Origin: Ovis canadensis
Taxonomy: Eukaryota > Chordata > Mammalia > Artiodactyla > Bovidae
Direction: 5' to 3'
Length of the DNA: 64,000 nucleotides
NCBI RefSeq assembly: GCF_042477335.2
Contig: NC_091727.1
Coordinates: forward strand, 126,077,501 to 126,141,500
Below the pieces are notes generated by a model, which did no database searches, had not been told where the DNA came from, and was given only the letters and a program-made list of their open reading frames with translations. Position 1 is the stretch's first letter; each line of letters begins with the position of its first letter. Positions 21,808 through 32,924 of the stretch are shown here, piece by piece. Made by a program: the position numbers and the translations under genes.

Positions 21808-22863
21808 TTTATTACAAAAGGATGTTGCATTTTGTGAAACGCTTTTTCTGCATTTATTGAGATGATCATGTAATTTTTTATCTTTCATGCCTCACAGGAA
21901 TTGATATTTTATATGCTGAACCATCCTTGTATCTCAAGAATAAATCCCACTTGGTCATGGTGTGTGATCCTCTTAGTATGCTCTTGATTCTGGTTTGCTA
22001 GTATTTTGTTGAGGATTTTCACATCTATGTTCATCATAGATATTGGCCTGTCACTTTCTTTTCTTTAGTTTGTCAGGCTTTGGTATCAGGGTAATGCTGG
22101 CCTCATAAAATGAGTTTGGAAATTTTTCCTTCTCTTCCATATTTTTTGAATAGTTTGAGAAGAATTGGCATTAATTTTCCTTTAACTATTTCATAGAATA
22201 CACCTGTAAAGCCATCTGGTCCTGGGCCTTCCTTTGTTGGCAGTTTTTCAATTACTGATTCAATCTTCTTAATAGTTAAAAATCTATTCAGGTTTCCAGT
22301 TTCTTTCTAATTCAGCCTTGGTAGTTTGTATGTTTCTAGAAATATGTGTTTTTCTTCTAGGTTATCTAATTTATGGATATATAATTGTTCTCAGTAGTCT
22401 GTTCCAATTCTTTTTATTTTTGTGATATCAATTGTTATGTCTCCTCTTTTATTTCTGACTTTATTTCAGTTTTCCCTCTTTCTTACTCTAGCTAAAAGTT
22501 TGTCAATTTTTTCATCTTTCTATTATGTGTCTTTTCTCTAGTTTGTCTATTTCTGCTCTGATCTTTCTATTTTCTTCTGTTAACTCGGGCTTACTTTGTC
22601 TTTTTTTAGTTTCTTGAGGTGTAAAGTTAGGTTGATTGAGGTGTTTTTTTTTTTAATGTAGGCATTTACTGCTAAAACTTTCCTCTTAATACTGCATTTA
22701 CTGCATTTCATAAGTTCTGCTATGTTGTATTTTCCTTTTCATTTGTTTCAAGATTTTTTCTAATTTCCCATTGATTTCTTCTTTGGTCCATTGGCTGTTT
22801 AGGAGTCATTCCATGAGACTTGCATTTTTAGAATAAATCTTTGGTAGGAGCATATTATAATGA

Positions 22864-23058
22864 AAGTGAAAGTGAAAATCGCTCAGTCATGTCCAACTCT
22901 TTACGACCCCATGGGCTGTAGTCCATGGAATTCTCCAGGCCTGAATACTGGAGTGGGTAGCCTTTCACTTCTTCTGAAGATCTTCCTGACCCAGGAATCG
23001 AAACAGGGCTCCTGCATTGCAGGAAGATTCCATACCAACTGACCTATGAGGGAAGCCC
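22864..23058 (-). mobile_element. Bov-tA SINE with target-site duplication, internally shortened
   Basis: TATTATAATGA flanks it exactly (22853-22863 and 23059-23069). The body lacks the usual 'ccaccaggctcctctgtccatgg' stretch between 'ctgtag' and 'tccatgg'. Confidence 0.9.
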
Positions 23059-23069
23059 TATTATAATGA

Positions 23070-23295
23070 GACTCTCCTTAAAATAGAGTGCCAGGAAAGA
23101 ATCTAGTTAGTGAAAGTTTCCAGTTTACTAGGATCTTGTTAATTAAAGTATTACTGTAATCGCAAAACAGAGAAAAGATTGAAAATAACGTCATCTTTAA
23201 AAAAATAGACCATAAAGCCCAACACCATGAAGTCTTACTTTCTTTTTTTTTTTATTGTAGTATTTCCTATCTAAGCTGTTGACTGATTTTTTTCC
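23070..23295. other. AT-rich DNA, nothing recognised
   Basis: Short AT-rich spacer with a T11 run; no gene or repeat recognised. Confidence 0.4.
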
Positions 23296-24334
23296 AATAA
23301 ACTATGGAAAATTATGAAAGAAATGGGAATATGAGATCACATGACCTACCTCTTGAGAAATCTGTACGCAGGTCAGGAAGCAACAGTTAGAACTGGACAT
23401 GGAACAACAGACTGGTTCCCAATAGGAAAAGGAGTACATCAAGGCTGTATATTGTCACCCTGTTTATTTAACTTATATGCAGAGTACATCATGAGAAAGC
23501 CTGGGCTGGAGGAAGCACAAGCCAGAATCAAGATTCCCAGGAGAAATATCAATAACCTCAGATATGCAGATGACACCACCCTTATGGAAGAAAGTGAAGA
23601 GAAACTAAAAAGCCTCTTGATGAAAGTGAAAGAGGAGAGTGAAAAAGTTGGCTTAAAGCTCAACATTCAGAAAACGAAGATCATGGCCTCTGGTCCCATC
23701 ACTTCATGGGAAATAGATGAGGAAACAGTGGAAACAGTTTCAGACTTGATTTTCTTGGGCTCCAAAACCACTGCAGATGGTGACTGCAGCTATGAAATTA
23801 AAAGATGCTTACTCCTTGGAAGAAAAGTTATGACTAACCTAGATAGTATATTCAAAAGCAGAGACATTACTTTGCCGACTAAGGTCCGTCTAGTCAAGGC
23901 TATGGTTTTTCCTGTGGTCATGTATGGATGTGAGAGTTGGACTGTGAAGAAGGCTGAGCGCCGAAGAATTGATGCTTTTGAACTGTGGTGTTGGAGAAGA
24001 CTCTTGAGAGTCCCTTGGACTGCAAAGAGATCCATCCAGTCCATTCTGAAGGAGATCAACCCTGGGCTTTCTTTGGATCTGAAGCTCCAGTACTTTGGCC
24101 ACCTCATGCAAAGAGCTGACTCATTGGAAAAGACTCTGATGCTGGGAGGGATTGGGGGCAGGTGGAGAAGGGGACGACCGAGGATGAGATGGCTGGATGG
24201 CATCAGGGACTTGATGGACGTGAGTCTGAGTGAACTCCGGGAGATGGTGATGGACAGGGAGGCCTGGCGTGCTGCGATTCATGGGGTCGCAAAGAGTCGG
24301 ACACAACTGAGTGACTGAACTGAACTGAACTGAA
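23296..24334 (+). mobile_element. BovB (RTE) LINE, 5'-truncated
   Basis: This is the 3' third of a BovB element. It starts inside the reverse-transcriptase domain and ends with the BovB signature tail 'gagtgactgaactgaactgaactgaa'. The endonuclease domain and the first part of the reverse transcriptase are absent, which is the usual outcome of incomplete reverse transcription at insertion. A CHR-like SINE follows without a gap. Confidence 0.93.
23341..24318 (+). pseudogene. BovB reverse-transcriptase C-terminal frame, 325 codons open
   Basis: The frame encodes the back half of the RTE-class reverse transcriptase, which copies BovB RNA at a nicked chromosomal site. Visible motifs: [21 protein letters not shown] (about residues 22-42), the catalytic block [10 protein letters not shown] (YADD at 75-78), then [12 protein letters not shown] and a basic C-terminal domain ending [11 protein letters not shown]. 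No stop or frameshift occurs, which is notable because the other two BovB copies here are broken. The methionine used is only the first in the frame; the element is 5'-truncated, so no complete enzyme can be made. Lacking its N-terminal half and endonuclease, it is a dead-on-arrival fragment, probably inserted fairly recently. Confidence 0.9.
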
Positions 24335-24335
24335 G

Positions 24336-24447
24336 GGAATTCCCTGGCCGTCTAGTGGTTAGGATTCAATGCTTTCACTTCCAGGGCTTGGGTTCAATCC
24401 CTGACCAAGGAACTAAGACCCTGCAAGCTGCTTGGCATGGCCAAAAA

Positions 24448-24482
<35 letters not shown>
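24336..24482 (+). mobile_element. CHR-like SINE with (AAAT)n tail
   Basis: 'gggaattccctggccgtctagtggttagg', 'gggttcaatccctgaccaagg' and 'gcttggcatggcc' are followed by about nine AAAT units (24447-24482), which form its tail and a microsatellite. Confidence 0.88.
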
Positions 24483-25183
24483 AGCCAAGAAAAGAGGAGG
24501 AGGAAAATGAAATAGTAAAAAGGACAAATAAAAATCACATAATAATGAGCTAAGAATAAATCTAAATTTATCAGTAGTAACTCTGAATATAAATAGGCTA
24601 AAGTACTCAATAAAAATGTCAAGGATTGTCAGGATAAATAAATGAACAAACCCCAGTTATATACTGTTTAAAAGAGAAATAATTTCATTTAGACTTCAAT
24701 GTAAGGACATGGAAAAACTATATATCAAAGGATAGAAAAATATACTGGGCAAAAACTCACCAAAGAAACATGAAGTAGCTATTTTCATATAACACTTTTA
24801 AATGTATGGCAAAGTGTTATTAGAGGTGAAAGAAGTCACTTCATAATGGAAAAAGCCAATTCAACTAAGAAGATATAATATTTCTAAATGTGTAATTCCC
24901 TGTTAACATAGTCAATGTTTTCTTCAAAACAACAATTGACAGATCTATGAGGATAAATTGATAAACCCACTATCATAGTGGGAGATTCTAACACATCTTT
25001 TATAGTAACTGATAGATCAAGCAAAAACTAAACAGTAAAGATAGTAAAAGACTTGAACAGCATAATTAGTAAGCTGGATATAATAGATGTATATGTAAAA
25101 ATTTTCAACAATTAGAGAGTATACATTACTTTCAAGTATATTTGAAGCACATTCAAAAATTAACCACATACTAGCTTCAACAA

Positions 25184-25467
25184 TGGAGAAGGAAATGGCA
25201 CCCCACTCCAGTTCTCTTGCCTGGAAAATCCATGGACGGAGGAGCCTGGTAGGCTGCAGTCCATGGGGTCACTTAGAGTCGGACACGACTGAGGGACTTC
25301 ACTTTCACTTTTCACTTTCATGCATTGGAGAAGGAAATGGCAACCCACTCCAGTGTTCTTGCCTGGAGAATCCCAGGGACAGGGGAGCCCGGTAGGCTGC
25401 TGTCTATGGGGTCGCACAGAGTCAGACACGGCTGAAGTGACTTAGCAGCAGCAGCAGCAGCAGCAGA
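25184..25467 (+). mobile_element. Bov-A2 SINE, two BovA units, with target-site duplication
   Basis: Two BovA units are joined by the linker 'acttcactttcacttttcactttca' and end in (AGC)n. AGCTTCAACAA flanks the whole exactly (25173-25183 and 25468-25478). Confidence 0.95.
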
Positions 25468-26454
25468 AGCTTCAACAAATTTCCATGATTTGGTGTAGTA
25501 GTAGATCACTTTCTCTAATTATAATGCAACTAAGTTATAAATCAGTATTTTTAAATGACTATGAAAAATTCACTTGTTTAGAAACTTGAAACACAATATT
25601 AGATAACTTATAGGTGAAAGAAAAATTATAATGAAAATTAGATTTAGAACTGAATACTTAGTTGTGAAACATAATGAAAAATACTGCATATCAAAATTTG
25701 TGAGATCATCTAAAATGATATTTAGAAGGAAATGAATAGACTTAAAAGCTTTCACTAGAGAAAAAGGAAGGCTCAGAACTTATTGTGAAAAATGAAAGTA
25801 AACATGTTAATTTCAGAAATTAGAGAATGAATATCAGACTAATCCTCATGAAAGCAGAAGGAAGGAAATAATAAAGATATAAGAGTCAATGAAATATAAA
25901 GCAAATATATAGATAGAAGTATACAAAACCAAGAATTACTTCTTTGAAAAGACTAATTAAATACAAAACCTCTAGAAAGATTAATCAATGGGGAAAAAGA
26001 CAGATGATGCATATATGCATTTTAGAATTTAAAAAGTGGGAGATACAGATGCTACAGAGATGAAACATAACAATAAGATAATGCAAAGAACTTCATATCA
26101 GTACATTTGAAAGCTTGAGTTTAAAAATGAGCTTATTCTTTGAAAAATACATTTACTAAAAGTGAATTTAGAAATAGAGAATCCAAAAAGTCCTTTAACC
26201 ACTAAAGAAAATGTCAGTACATAAAACTGTACCCAGGGGGGTGGAGGGGAAACACTGGACGCACAGTTCTTGACAGGCTTGGTTGGTTGGTTCTACCAAC
26301 CACTGAAGGAAAATATCATTCAATATTTCTCAATTGTTTCCATAGAAAAGAAAATTAGTACACTCCTAGAGTTATTTTCGTACCTAAACCTAACAGAGGA
26401 ATGATACAAATCACTCTTATTCATGGCTATGAGATGTAAAAATTATTTTAAAAC

Positions 26455-26547
26455 TTATGGCACCCCACTCCAGTACTCTTGCCTGGAAAAATCCATGGAC
26501 AGAGGAGCTGCAGTCCATGGGTTGCGTGACTGAGCATGCATGCATGA
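26455..26547 (+). mobile_element. BovA fragment
   Basis: A single, shortened BovA body ('tggcaccccactccagtactcttgcctgg' to 'gactgagcatgcatgc'), with an internal deletion in the 'gcctggtgggctgcagtcc' region. Confidence 0.8.
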
Positions 26548-27001
26548 GGGTAATAGGGAAATGGGTTGGTAGCAATAAACTGGTAAAACTAAAAAAAAAA
26601 AAAACTTAAAAAACTAAATTTAGCAATGTATTAAAAAGATAATGAATATTTACCAAGTTGGGTTTACACCAGAAATGCAAGGTTAGTTTGGAGAAATGAC
26701 AAAACTCATCATATTAACTGATTAAAAAGAAAAAAATCCCATATGATCATTTTACCAATATGGAAAACACATTTAATAATACTTAACATTCATTCATGAT
26801 TTTAAAAGTCCCTTAGCTAATTAGGAACAAAAGGGCTCTTCCTATACCTGATAAAGTGCCCTATGCCAATAAGTATAGCAGACATCATCCCAGGGAAATC
26901 TCGAAAGTATTTCCTTTAACATCAGAAACCAGACAAAGTTGCCTCCTGGCACAATCCTTGTTCAGCCAGTGGAGGTTCCAGCAAGTACAGTCAGACAGGA
27001 G

Positions 27002-27036
27002 AAAAAAAAAAAAAAAAAGGTGGTGGGGGGGGGGGG
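27002..27036 (+). repeat. A-run next to a G-run
   Basis: A17 is followed by GGTGGT and G12. It probably grew from an L1 or SINE A-tail. Confidence 0.9.
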
Positions 27037-27110
27037 AGAAATGGTAATTATTTGAATTTTGTGTGGTATATTTTATATCAATTATGTCAATAAAGCAGTT
27101 TAAAAAATGT

Positions 27111-27605
27111 CTGCCTTGATCCTGGCCTAACCTGAGCCAACCTAGCGTTACTTAATTTAAACTAACACCTTCAGTATTGAGGTAGAGTGATCCTGTAACA
27201 AGAAGATCTCAGCCCAAGAACTTCCACCTATGTGCCTCTCTCTTAGGTTAAGTACTTGGTGTAGGAACAGGAACTGCTGGCAGTTAGAGCTGCCTTTGAG
27301 GCATGGAGTCTCTGCATCTATAATGATGTAGACCAGACTATGCATTATGATACCATCGAAGCAAAACTGGATGCTCAGTTTTGCCAGGTGAAGTGGCACT
27401 ATTCCAGAAGGGGTAGACTTTTCACATCCAATCTGTTCCATTGAGTACATGCCCAGTCAAGTTGGTCTGGGTGCAGCCAAGACCCTACCTCAAGAGAGCC
27501 TCTGACCTAGGAATTTTACTGCCATTATAGTCAGTTGCATCTAACTGAGGCAAGTGAAGCAGACAACAGGCAGATGCCCCTATGCAGGAGCACTGGCTGC
27601 TTCTC
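27111..27605. other. Unassigned DNA with a 97-codon minus-strand frame
   Basis: The minus-strand frame at 27157-27450 has mixed, protein-like composition but no motif that I recognise. It lies between two old L1 copies. It could be a remnant of another repeat or a chance frame. Confidence 0.35.
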
Positions 27606-28026
27606 AAAGAACCGGCTTTGGTTTCATTGCTTTTCTCTATTGTCTTTCCATTTCCTATATTATTGATTTATACTTTAGTCTTCATTATTTATTTTCTTCT
27701 AATTACTTTGTATTTGTTTTTCTAATTTTTAAGGTGGAAGCTGAGATCATTGATTTGAGATCTTTCTAAACTACTTCTAGTTACATACCACAAGTTCTCT
27801 ACATTATATTTTCATTTTCACTGAGTTCAAAATATTTTCTAATTTCCCTTTGACCTCTTATTTGACTTATGGATTATTTAAAAGCATCTTATTCAGTTTT
27901 TAAATATATTTAAACACTTCTTAGATGCTTTTATTATTAATTTCTAAATTAATTCTATTGCGGTGAAAGAATATACATTGTATCACCCGAGTACCTTAAC
28001 ATTTGTTGAGATATTTTGTTCAACAG

Positions 28027-28240
28027 GGGTTTCCCTGGTAGCTCAGACAGTAAGGAATCTGCTTACAATGCAGACAACCTGGGTTCCATTCCTGGGTTGG
28101 GAAGATCCCCTGGAGAAGGGAATGGCAACCCACTTCAGTATTCTTGCCTGGAGAATCCCATGGACAGAGGAGCCTGGTGGGCTACAGTCCATGGGGTCAC
28201 ACAGAGTTGGACATGACTGAACACCTAACATACTACATTC
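28027..28240 (+). mobile_element. Bov-tA SINE with 13-bp target-site duplication
   Basis: TTTTGTTCAACAG flanks it exactly (28014-28026 and 28241-28253). The copy is complete and close to consensus. Confidence 0.95.
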
Positions 28241-28707
28241 TTTTGTTCAACAGTATGATCTATCTTGATAGATGTTCCATCTGCACTTGTGACATCTGCT
28301 GTTGTTGGGTGGACTGTTCTATATGTGTCAAACAAGTGCGATGATACTGTTGTTTAATCCTACAATACCATTGCTTATTCTCTCTCTACTTACTCTATTA
28401 ATCATTGACAGAATGTTGTTGAAATCACCAACTATAGTTGCAGATGTCTCCTTATTGTTCTGCCACTTTTTACTTCATGTACTTTTTAGGAGCATAAGCA
28501 TTTAGGGATGTTGTGTCCTCGTGAAGAATTGATCCCCTTATCATTATGAAATGACCTTCTCTGTCACTGATAATACTTTTTTTCTTTCAAATTCACTTTG
28601 TTATGAATGCAATCGTGACAACTTTCTTTTGGCTAGGGTTAGCATGGTGTGTCTTATGTCATCCTTTTACTTTTCACTTGTTTGTGTCTTTATATTTAAA
28701 GTATGTA

Positions 28708-29160
28708 AAGCATACTTCATTTTACTGTACTTTGTTTTATTGCCCTTCACAGATATTGCATTTTTTAATACATGGAATGTTTGTGGCAACTCTGCATTGA
28801 GCAAATCCATTGGCACCATTTTTTCAACAGCATTTGATCACTTTGTATCTCTGTAACATATGTTGACAATTCTCCTGATATTTCAAACTTTTTCATTATT
28901 ATTATATTTGTTATGGTGGTCTGTGATCAGTGATTTTCGATATTGGTATTGCAATTTTTGTTTTTAATTTTTAAATTAAGGTATGTACAGTACTTTTTTA
29001 GACCTAATGCTATTGCACACTTTATAGACTACAGTATAGTTTAAACATAACTTTTATATGCTCTGAGAAACCATAAAATTAATGTGATTCCCTTCATTGT
29101 GATATTTGCTTTATTGTAGTGGTATGAAGTCAAGTGTGCAATATCTCTGAGGTATACCTG
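28708..29160. mobile_element. Tigger1-like DNA transposon, non-autonomous
   Basis: The right end '...ctctgaggtatacctg' followed by TA, and the interior 'tttgtggcaactctgcattgagcaa', 'ttcaacagcatttgatcactt', 'atttgttatggtggtctgtgatcagtgat' and 'gcacactttatagactacagtatagtttaaac', are characteristic of Tigger1-family elements. The left end is eroded. TA dinucleotides lie at 28706-28707 and 29161-29162. At about 450 bp it lacks the transposase, so it is an internally deleted copy moved in trans long ago. Confidence 0.8.
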
Positions 29161-29489
29161 TATATTAAATTCAGCAATATTTGAATCTTACTATTTTTAT
29201 TGAATCTGACAAACTTTGCCCTTTCATTAGGGAGATTAGACCATTAGACCATTGGTGCTAACTCTATCATCTTGCTATTTGTTTTCTCTTTGCCTCATCT
29301 GTTCTTTGTTCCCTTTCCCTCTTTTTCTACCTTTTTTGGGATTATTCTTCATTTTTAATTATCATATTTTATCCTCTTTGTTGGTTTATTAGCTATAGAT
29401 TTTGTTATTTTACAGATTGATTCAAGATTTACAGAAACATTTGTAAGTGATTAACAGTCTACTGTCAAGTGAATTTATGCCCCTTCACC

Positions 29490-29566
29490 ACAGAGGAGCC
29501 TGGCAGGCTACAGTCCATGGGGTCGCAAAGAGTCAGACACGACTGAGTGAATAACACTTTCACTTT
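29490..29566 (+). mobile_element. BovA tail fragment
   Basis: Only the last part of a Bov SINE ('cagaggagcctggcaggctacagtcc' to 'gactgagtgaataacactttcac'), a 5'-truncated insertion. Confidence 0.82.
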
Positions 29567-29662
29567 ATTCACAAGTAGTATAAGAACCTAACAACAGTAT
29601 AAATCCATTTCTTCCCTCCCAGACTTTACGCTACTGTCATACATCGTATTTTTACTTATTTA

Positions 29663-29872
29663 AAGTGAAAGTGAAGTCGCTCAGTCGTGTCCGACTCTTT
29701 GCAACCCCGTGGACTGTAGCCTACCAGGCTCCTCCATCCATGGGATTTTCCAGGCAAGTATACTGAAGTGGGTTGCCATTTCCTCCTCCAGCAGATCTTC
29801 CCGACCCAGGGACTGAACCCAGGTCTCCCACATTGTAGGCAGATGCTTTACCATCTGAGGCACCAGGAAAGT
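29663..29872 (-). mobile_element. Bov-tA SINE with target-site duplication
   Basis: Reversed complete copy flanked by CTTATTTA (29655-29662 and 29873-29880). Confidence 0.9.
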
Positions 29873-30712
29873 CTTATTTATAAGACTTTATTTACTTATT
29901 TAGAAACCTCACAATTCATTGTTATTTTATCTGTTTAAAGAATCAGCTATCCTATAAAGAGGTTTAATCATTATGGAAAAATATATATTTACCCAAGTAG
30001 TCATCATTTCCAGCACTTTTATTCCTTTGTATAGATACAAATTTCCATCTAGTATCATTTTTGCTCGACTTGAAAGACATCCTTTAATATTTCTTGTAGT
30101 TTGGGGTTGATGGTGTGAAGTATCTTAAGCTTTGTGTGTCTGAAAGTCTGTCTGTCATCTTCATTTTTAAAAGGTATTTTCCCTGGGTATAGAACACTAG
30201 GTTAACACATTTCCTTTCAGAACTTTAAAGATATTATTTTCATTCTCTTCTCACTTGCACCATTTTCCATGAAAAAGCTACTGTGACTCTTATTTTTGAT
30301 CTTCCGTGCATAAACTTGTCTTTTTTCTCTGGCTGCTTTTAAGATGTTCTCTTTATCATTGGCTTTGATAAATTTGATTAGGATGTCATTTGATATAATT
30401 TTCTTCAGGTTTCACGCTTGTGAGAGTCTCTGAGCTACCTGAATCTGTGGGTTTATAGTTTTCATCAAGTTTGGAAAATTTTTGACTATTGTTTCCTCAA
30501 GCATTTTCCCTAACGTTTTCTTGCTCTCCTTCAGTGACTCCAATTACTCATATATTAGGCTGCCTAAACTTGTTTCACAGCTCACTGATGTGCCTTTCAT
30601 TATATTGATTCTTTCTGTCCTGTGTTTTCCAAAGGTAGTTTTTAATTGTTGTATTTTTTAGTTTACTGATATTTTCTCCTGCAGTGTCTAATCTGCCATA
30701 AATCCCATTTAG

Positions 30713-31329
30713 TTGTTCAGTCGCCAAGTCATGTCCAAGTCTTTGTGACCCCATGGACTGTAGCACACCAGGTTTCCCTGTCCTTCACTAATCCCCCAGA
30801 GTTTGCTCAAACACATGTCCATCAAGTCAGTGATGCCATCCAGCCATCTCATTCTCTGTTGCTTCCTTTTCTTCCTGTCCTTAATCTTTCTCAGCATCAG
30901 GGTCTTTTCCAGGTAGCTGGCTCTTTGCATCAGATGGCTAAAGGACTGGAGCTTCAGCTTCAGCATCAGTCCTTCCAGTGAATTTTCAGGGTTGATTTCC
31001 TTTAGGACTGACTAGTTTGATCTCCTTGATATCCAAGTGACACTCAAGCGTCTTTGCCAGCACCACCATTTGAAAGCATCAAGTCTTTGGCACTCAGCCT
31101 TCTTTATGGTCCCAACTCTCACATCTGTGGGGGCTTCCCTGGTGGCTCAGAGGTTAAAGCATCTGCCTCCAATGCAGGAGACCCAGGTTCGATCCCTGGG
31201 TCGGGAAGATCCCCTGGAGAAGGAAATGGTAATCCACTCCAGTATTCTTGCCTGGAGAATCCATGGGGTCAAAAAGAGTTGGACACGCCTGAGTGACTTC
31301 ACCCTCTCACATCCGTACATGACTACTGG
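30713..31329 (-). mobile_element. BovB LINE, 5'-truncated, antisense, with target-site duplication
   Basis: Reversed BovB 3' text ('ccatccagccatctcattctctg', 'ctttctcagcatcagggtcttttcc', 'tttgcatcagatggctaaaggactgg') ends at 'ccgtacatgactactgga', well inside the reverse-transcriptase C-terminal region. AATCCCATTTAG (30701-30712) and AATCCAATTTAG (31330-31341) flank it. A Bov-tA splits it. Confidence 0.9.
31126..31303 (+). mobile_element. Bov-tA SINE inside the antisense BovB
   Basis: CTCTCACATC flanks it exactly (31116-31125 and 31304-31313); both copies belong to the BovB text. The tail half is shortened after 'ggagaatccatggggtc'. Confidence 0.93.
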
Positions 31330-31440
31330 AATCCAATTTAGTATGTTTTTAATCTTATACATTATAGTTTTCATCTCTAAAGTTCTATTTGGGTCATTTA
31401 TAATTTTTTCCATGTCTCTATGAGACACTGTGAATATATG

Positions 31441-31635
31441 TAAGTCACTCAGTCATATCCAACTCTTTGAAGCCCCAGGGATTGTAGCCCACCAGGCTCC
31501 TCTGTCCATGGAATTCTCCAGGCAAGAATATTGGAGTGAGGAACAATTTCCTTCTCCAGGGGAAGTCTTCCCGACCCAGGGCGTCAAACCTGGGTTTCCT
31601 GCATTGCAGGCAGATTCTTTACCATCTGAGCCACA
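31441..31635 (-). mobile_element. Bov-tA SINE
   Basis: Reversed copy ('taagtcactcagtcatatccaactc' to 'accatctgagccaca'), missing the last bases of the head. Confidence 0.87.
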
Positions 31636-31740
31636 TATGGACTACAGTTAAAGTAACTGTTTTAATGTCTTTGCTAATTTGAGTGTCTGTGTTAATTTTG
31701 GGTTAGTTTTTAATTGATTCATTATTCTCATTAGTGGTTA

Positions 31741-31990
31741 AGTAATGTTACATTGTATGAACATTGTATGAATGTACCATAATTTATTTAACTAGTGCAG
31801 TATTGATGCATATTCTATTCCTTTCAGTCTATTACTAATACAATTAATGCTACAATGGAATCTTTATACTTATGTCTTTGTGCAAATATGTTGGTAGGAA
31901 AAATTTCTGAAATCAAATTGCTGAACTAGAGAGTATGTGCATTTAAAATTATTTAGTTAGTTGGTTATTTAAATTTTTAATGTGATAGTC
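31741..31990 (-). mobile_element. L1M ORF2-end fragment
   Basis: Reversed text of the L1 ORF2 C-terminal region: 'gtatgaatgtaccataatttatttaac', 'atgctacaatggaatctttat' and 'tcaaattgctgaactagagagtatgtgcat'. It does not continue the neighbouring copy in consensus order, so it is probably a separate insertion. Confidence 0.6.
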
Positions 31991-32630
31991 AATCTGACCC
32001 CATTAAAAGGGACCTGGCTCATTCATGCAAGTGATATCTGGAACAGGTATAGTCCCAGTGTCCTTTGTTACTTGGTTCCTGCTTTTGATAGTCATTCAGA
32101 TACCACACATTTGGTTTTCCCACACCTGCCAAATTTAGGATTTTCCTCTTGTCTTTCTTAGTTCTTCCCATTTGACACTGCCTCTCAACTTCCACTGCTT
32201 TCCTAAGACTCTTGCATCACCACTTATTTTAGATAGTTTTTTTTTGTTTATATATAATTTTGTTATTTCTTCCTTCCAGATCCATGAGCAAGAACTTCAG
32301 GAAGAAGCAGCTCCTGTTACCCATCTATGACTTGTGGGGCGAACTCATTAGGTTGCTCTGCTTCCTACCCTCCACATTATGAGAAGAACATCAGGAAGTA
32401 TTTAGAGGGCAACTTTCTCTTTAGGCACGGATACAGGGCTGCATGCTTACCTACCACCTACTAGGACAAAGCTTTGGTCACTGTGTTGGAACATGTCCTA
32501 GCTTGATAAAGATTCATGCCCCCAGCTTTGGGCTCCAAATGCTGGTATATATGAAGATATTCAGTCATCTTTCACAGGAGAATCAAAGAAAGCTACTTTT
32601 CTTGAATTGAAGAAAGTAGGGAAAACCACC
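31991..32630. other. Unassigned DNA
   Basis: No gene or repeat recognised. Composition is less AT-rich than the L1 pieces around it. Confidence 0.4.
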
Positions 32631-32647
32631 AGGCCATTCAGGTATGA

Positions 32648-32924
32648 AAGTGAAAGTCACTCAGTCATGTCCAACTCTTTGTGACCCCATGGACTATACA
32701 GTCCATGGAATTCTGCAGGCCAGAATACTTCTCCAGGGGATCTTCCCAGGTCTCCTACATTGCAGGCACAATTCTTTACCACCTGAGCCACAAAGGAAGC
32801 CCAAGAATATTGGAGTGGGGTAGCCTATCCATTCTCCAGTGGATCTTCCTGACCTAGGAATTGAACTGGGGTCTCCTGCATTGCAGGTGGATTCTTTACC
32901 AACTGAGCTATCAGGGAAGCCCTT
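32648..32924 (-). mobile_element. Bov-tA SINE with an internal partial duplication
   Basis: After one set of body and head ('ctgagccacaaaggaagccc') the sequence returns to 'aagaatattggagtggggtagcc' and gives a second body and head ('aactgagctatcagggaagccc'). The whole is flanked by a 17-bp repeat with two differences (32631-32647 and 32925-32941). It therefore inserted as one unit, or was duplicated after insertion. Confidence 0.82.

Larger units (their letters stand above)
19800..22852 (-). mobile_element. Old mammalian L1 (L1M), antisense, heavily interrupted
   Basis: On the minus strand this is an old L1. 3' UTR text lies at the left ('cctcccaatacctggcaaccaccattctattctctg', reversed). From about 20.44 kb ORF2 runs in reverse ('ttgcattgaatctgtaggcc', 'cttgccatgttcctgatctt', 'ccatctggtcctgggcc', 'tttccctcttt...ctagctaaaagtttgtc'). 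It is full of stops and lacks ORF2's C-terminal part. Insertions are the nested SINE pair at 19.84-20.28 kb, another L1M tail at 21.07-21.56 kb, and Bov SINEs at 21.60-21.81 kb and at the right end. Confidence 0.7.
24490..27110 (+). mobile_element. Old mammalian L1 (L1M), sense, decayed
   Basis: Sense ORF2 text is readable with many stops and gaps. The endonuclease region is 'tgggagattctaacacatctttta...taactgatagatcaagca'. The reverse-transcriptase region is 'gggtttacaccagaaatgcaaggttagttt', followed by 'catatgatcattttaccaatatgg'. The 3' end is 'tatatcaattatgtcaataaagcagtttaaaaaa'. Bov-A2 copies and A/G-rich runs interrupt it. Confidence 0.68.
27606..31740 (-). mobile_element. Old mammalian L1 (L1M), antisense, host to several insertions
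   Basis: The reversed ORF2, ORF1 and 5' region of an L1M can be followed. ORF2: 'aagaaccggctttggtttcattgcttttctc', 'gaaatgaccttctctgtcactga'. ORF1: 'tttaatatttcttgtagtttggggttgatggtg', 'tgtttcctcaagcattttccc', 'ctccaattactcatatattaggctgcc'. 5' region: 'gtctttgctaatttgagtgtctgtgttaattttggg'. It has been broken by a Bov-tA, a Tigger1-like element, a BovA piece, another Bov-tA, a BovB carrying its own SINE, and a final Bov-tA. Confidence 0.75.

Noticed and set aside
23790..24203. 137-codon minus-strand frame opposite the BovB frame
   Set aside because: It is the shadow of the BovB reverse-transcriptase frame. Similar antisense frames appear at the other BovB copies.
24447..24482. (AAAT)n array as an independent microsatellite locus
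   Set aside because: It is the tail of the adjacent CHR-like SINE and is annotated with it.
28551..28856. 101-codon plus-strand hydrophobic frame
   Set aside because: It spans the boundary between antisense L1M and the Tigger1-like element, so it is a composite of two transposons.
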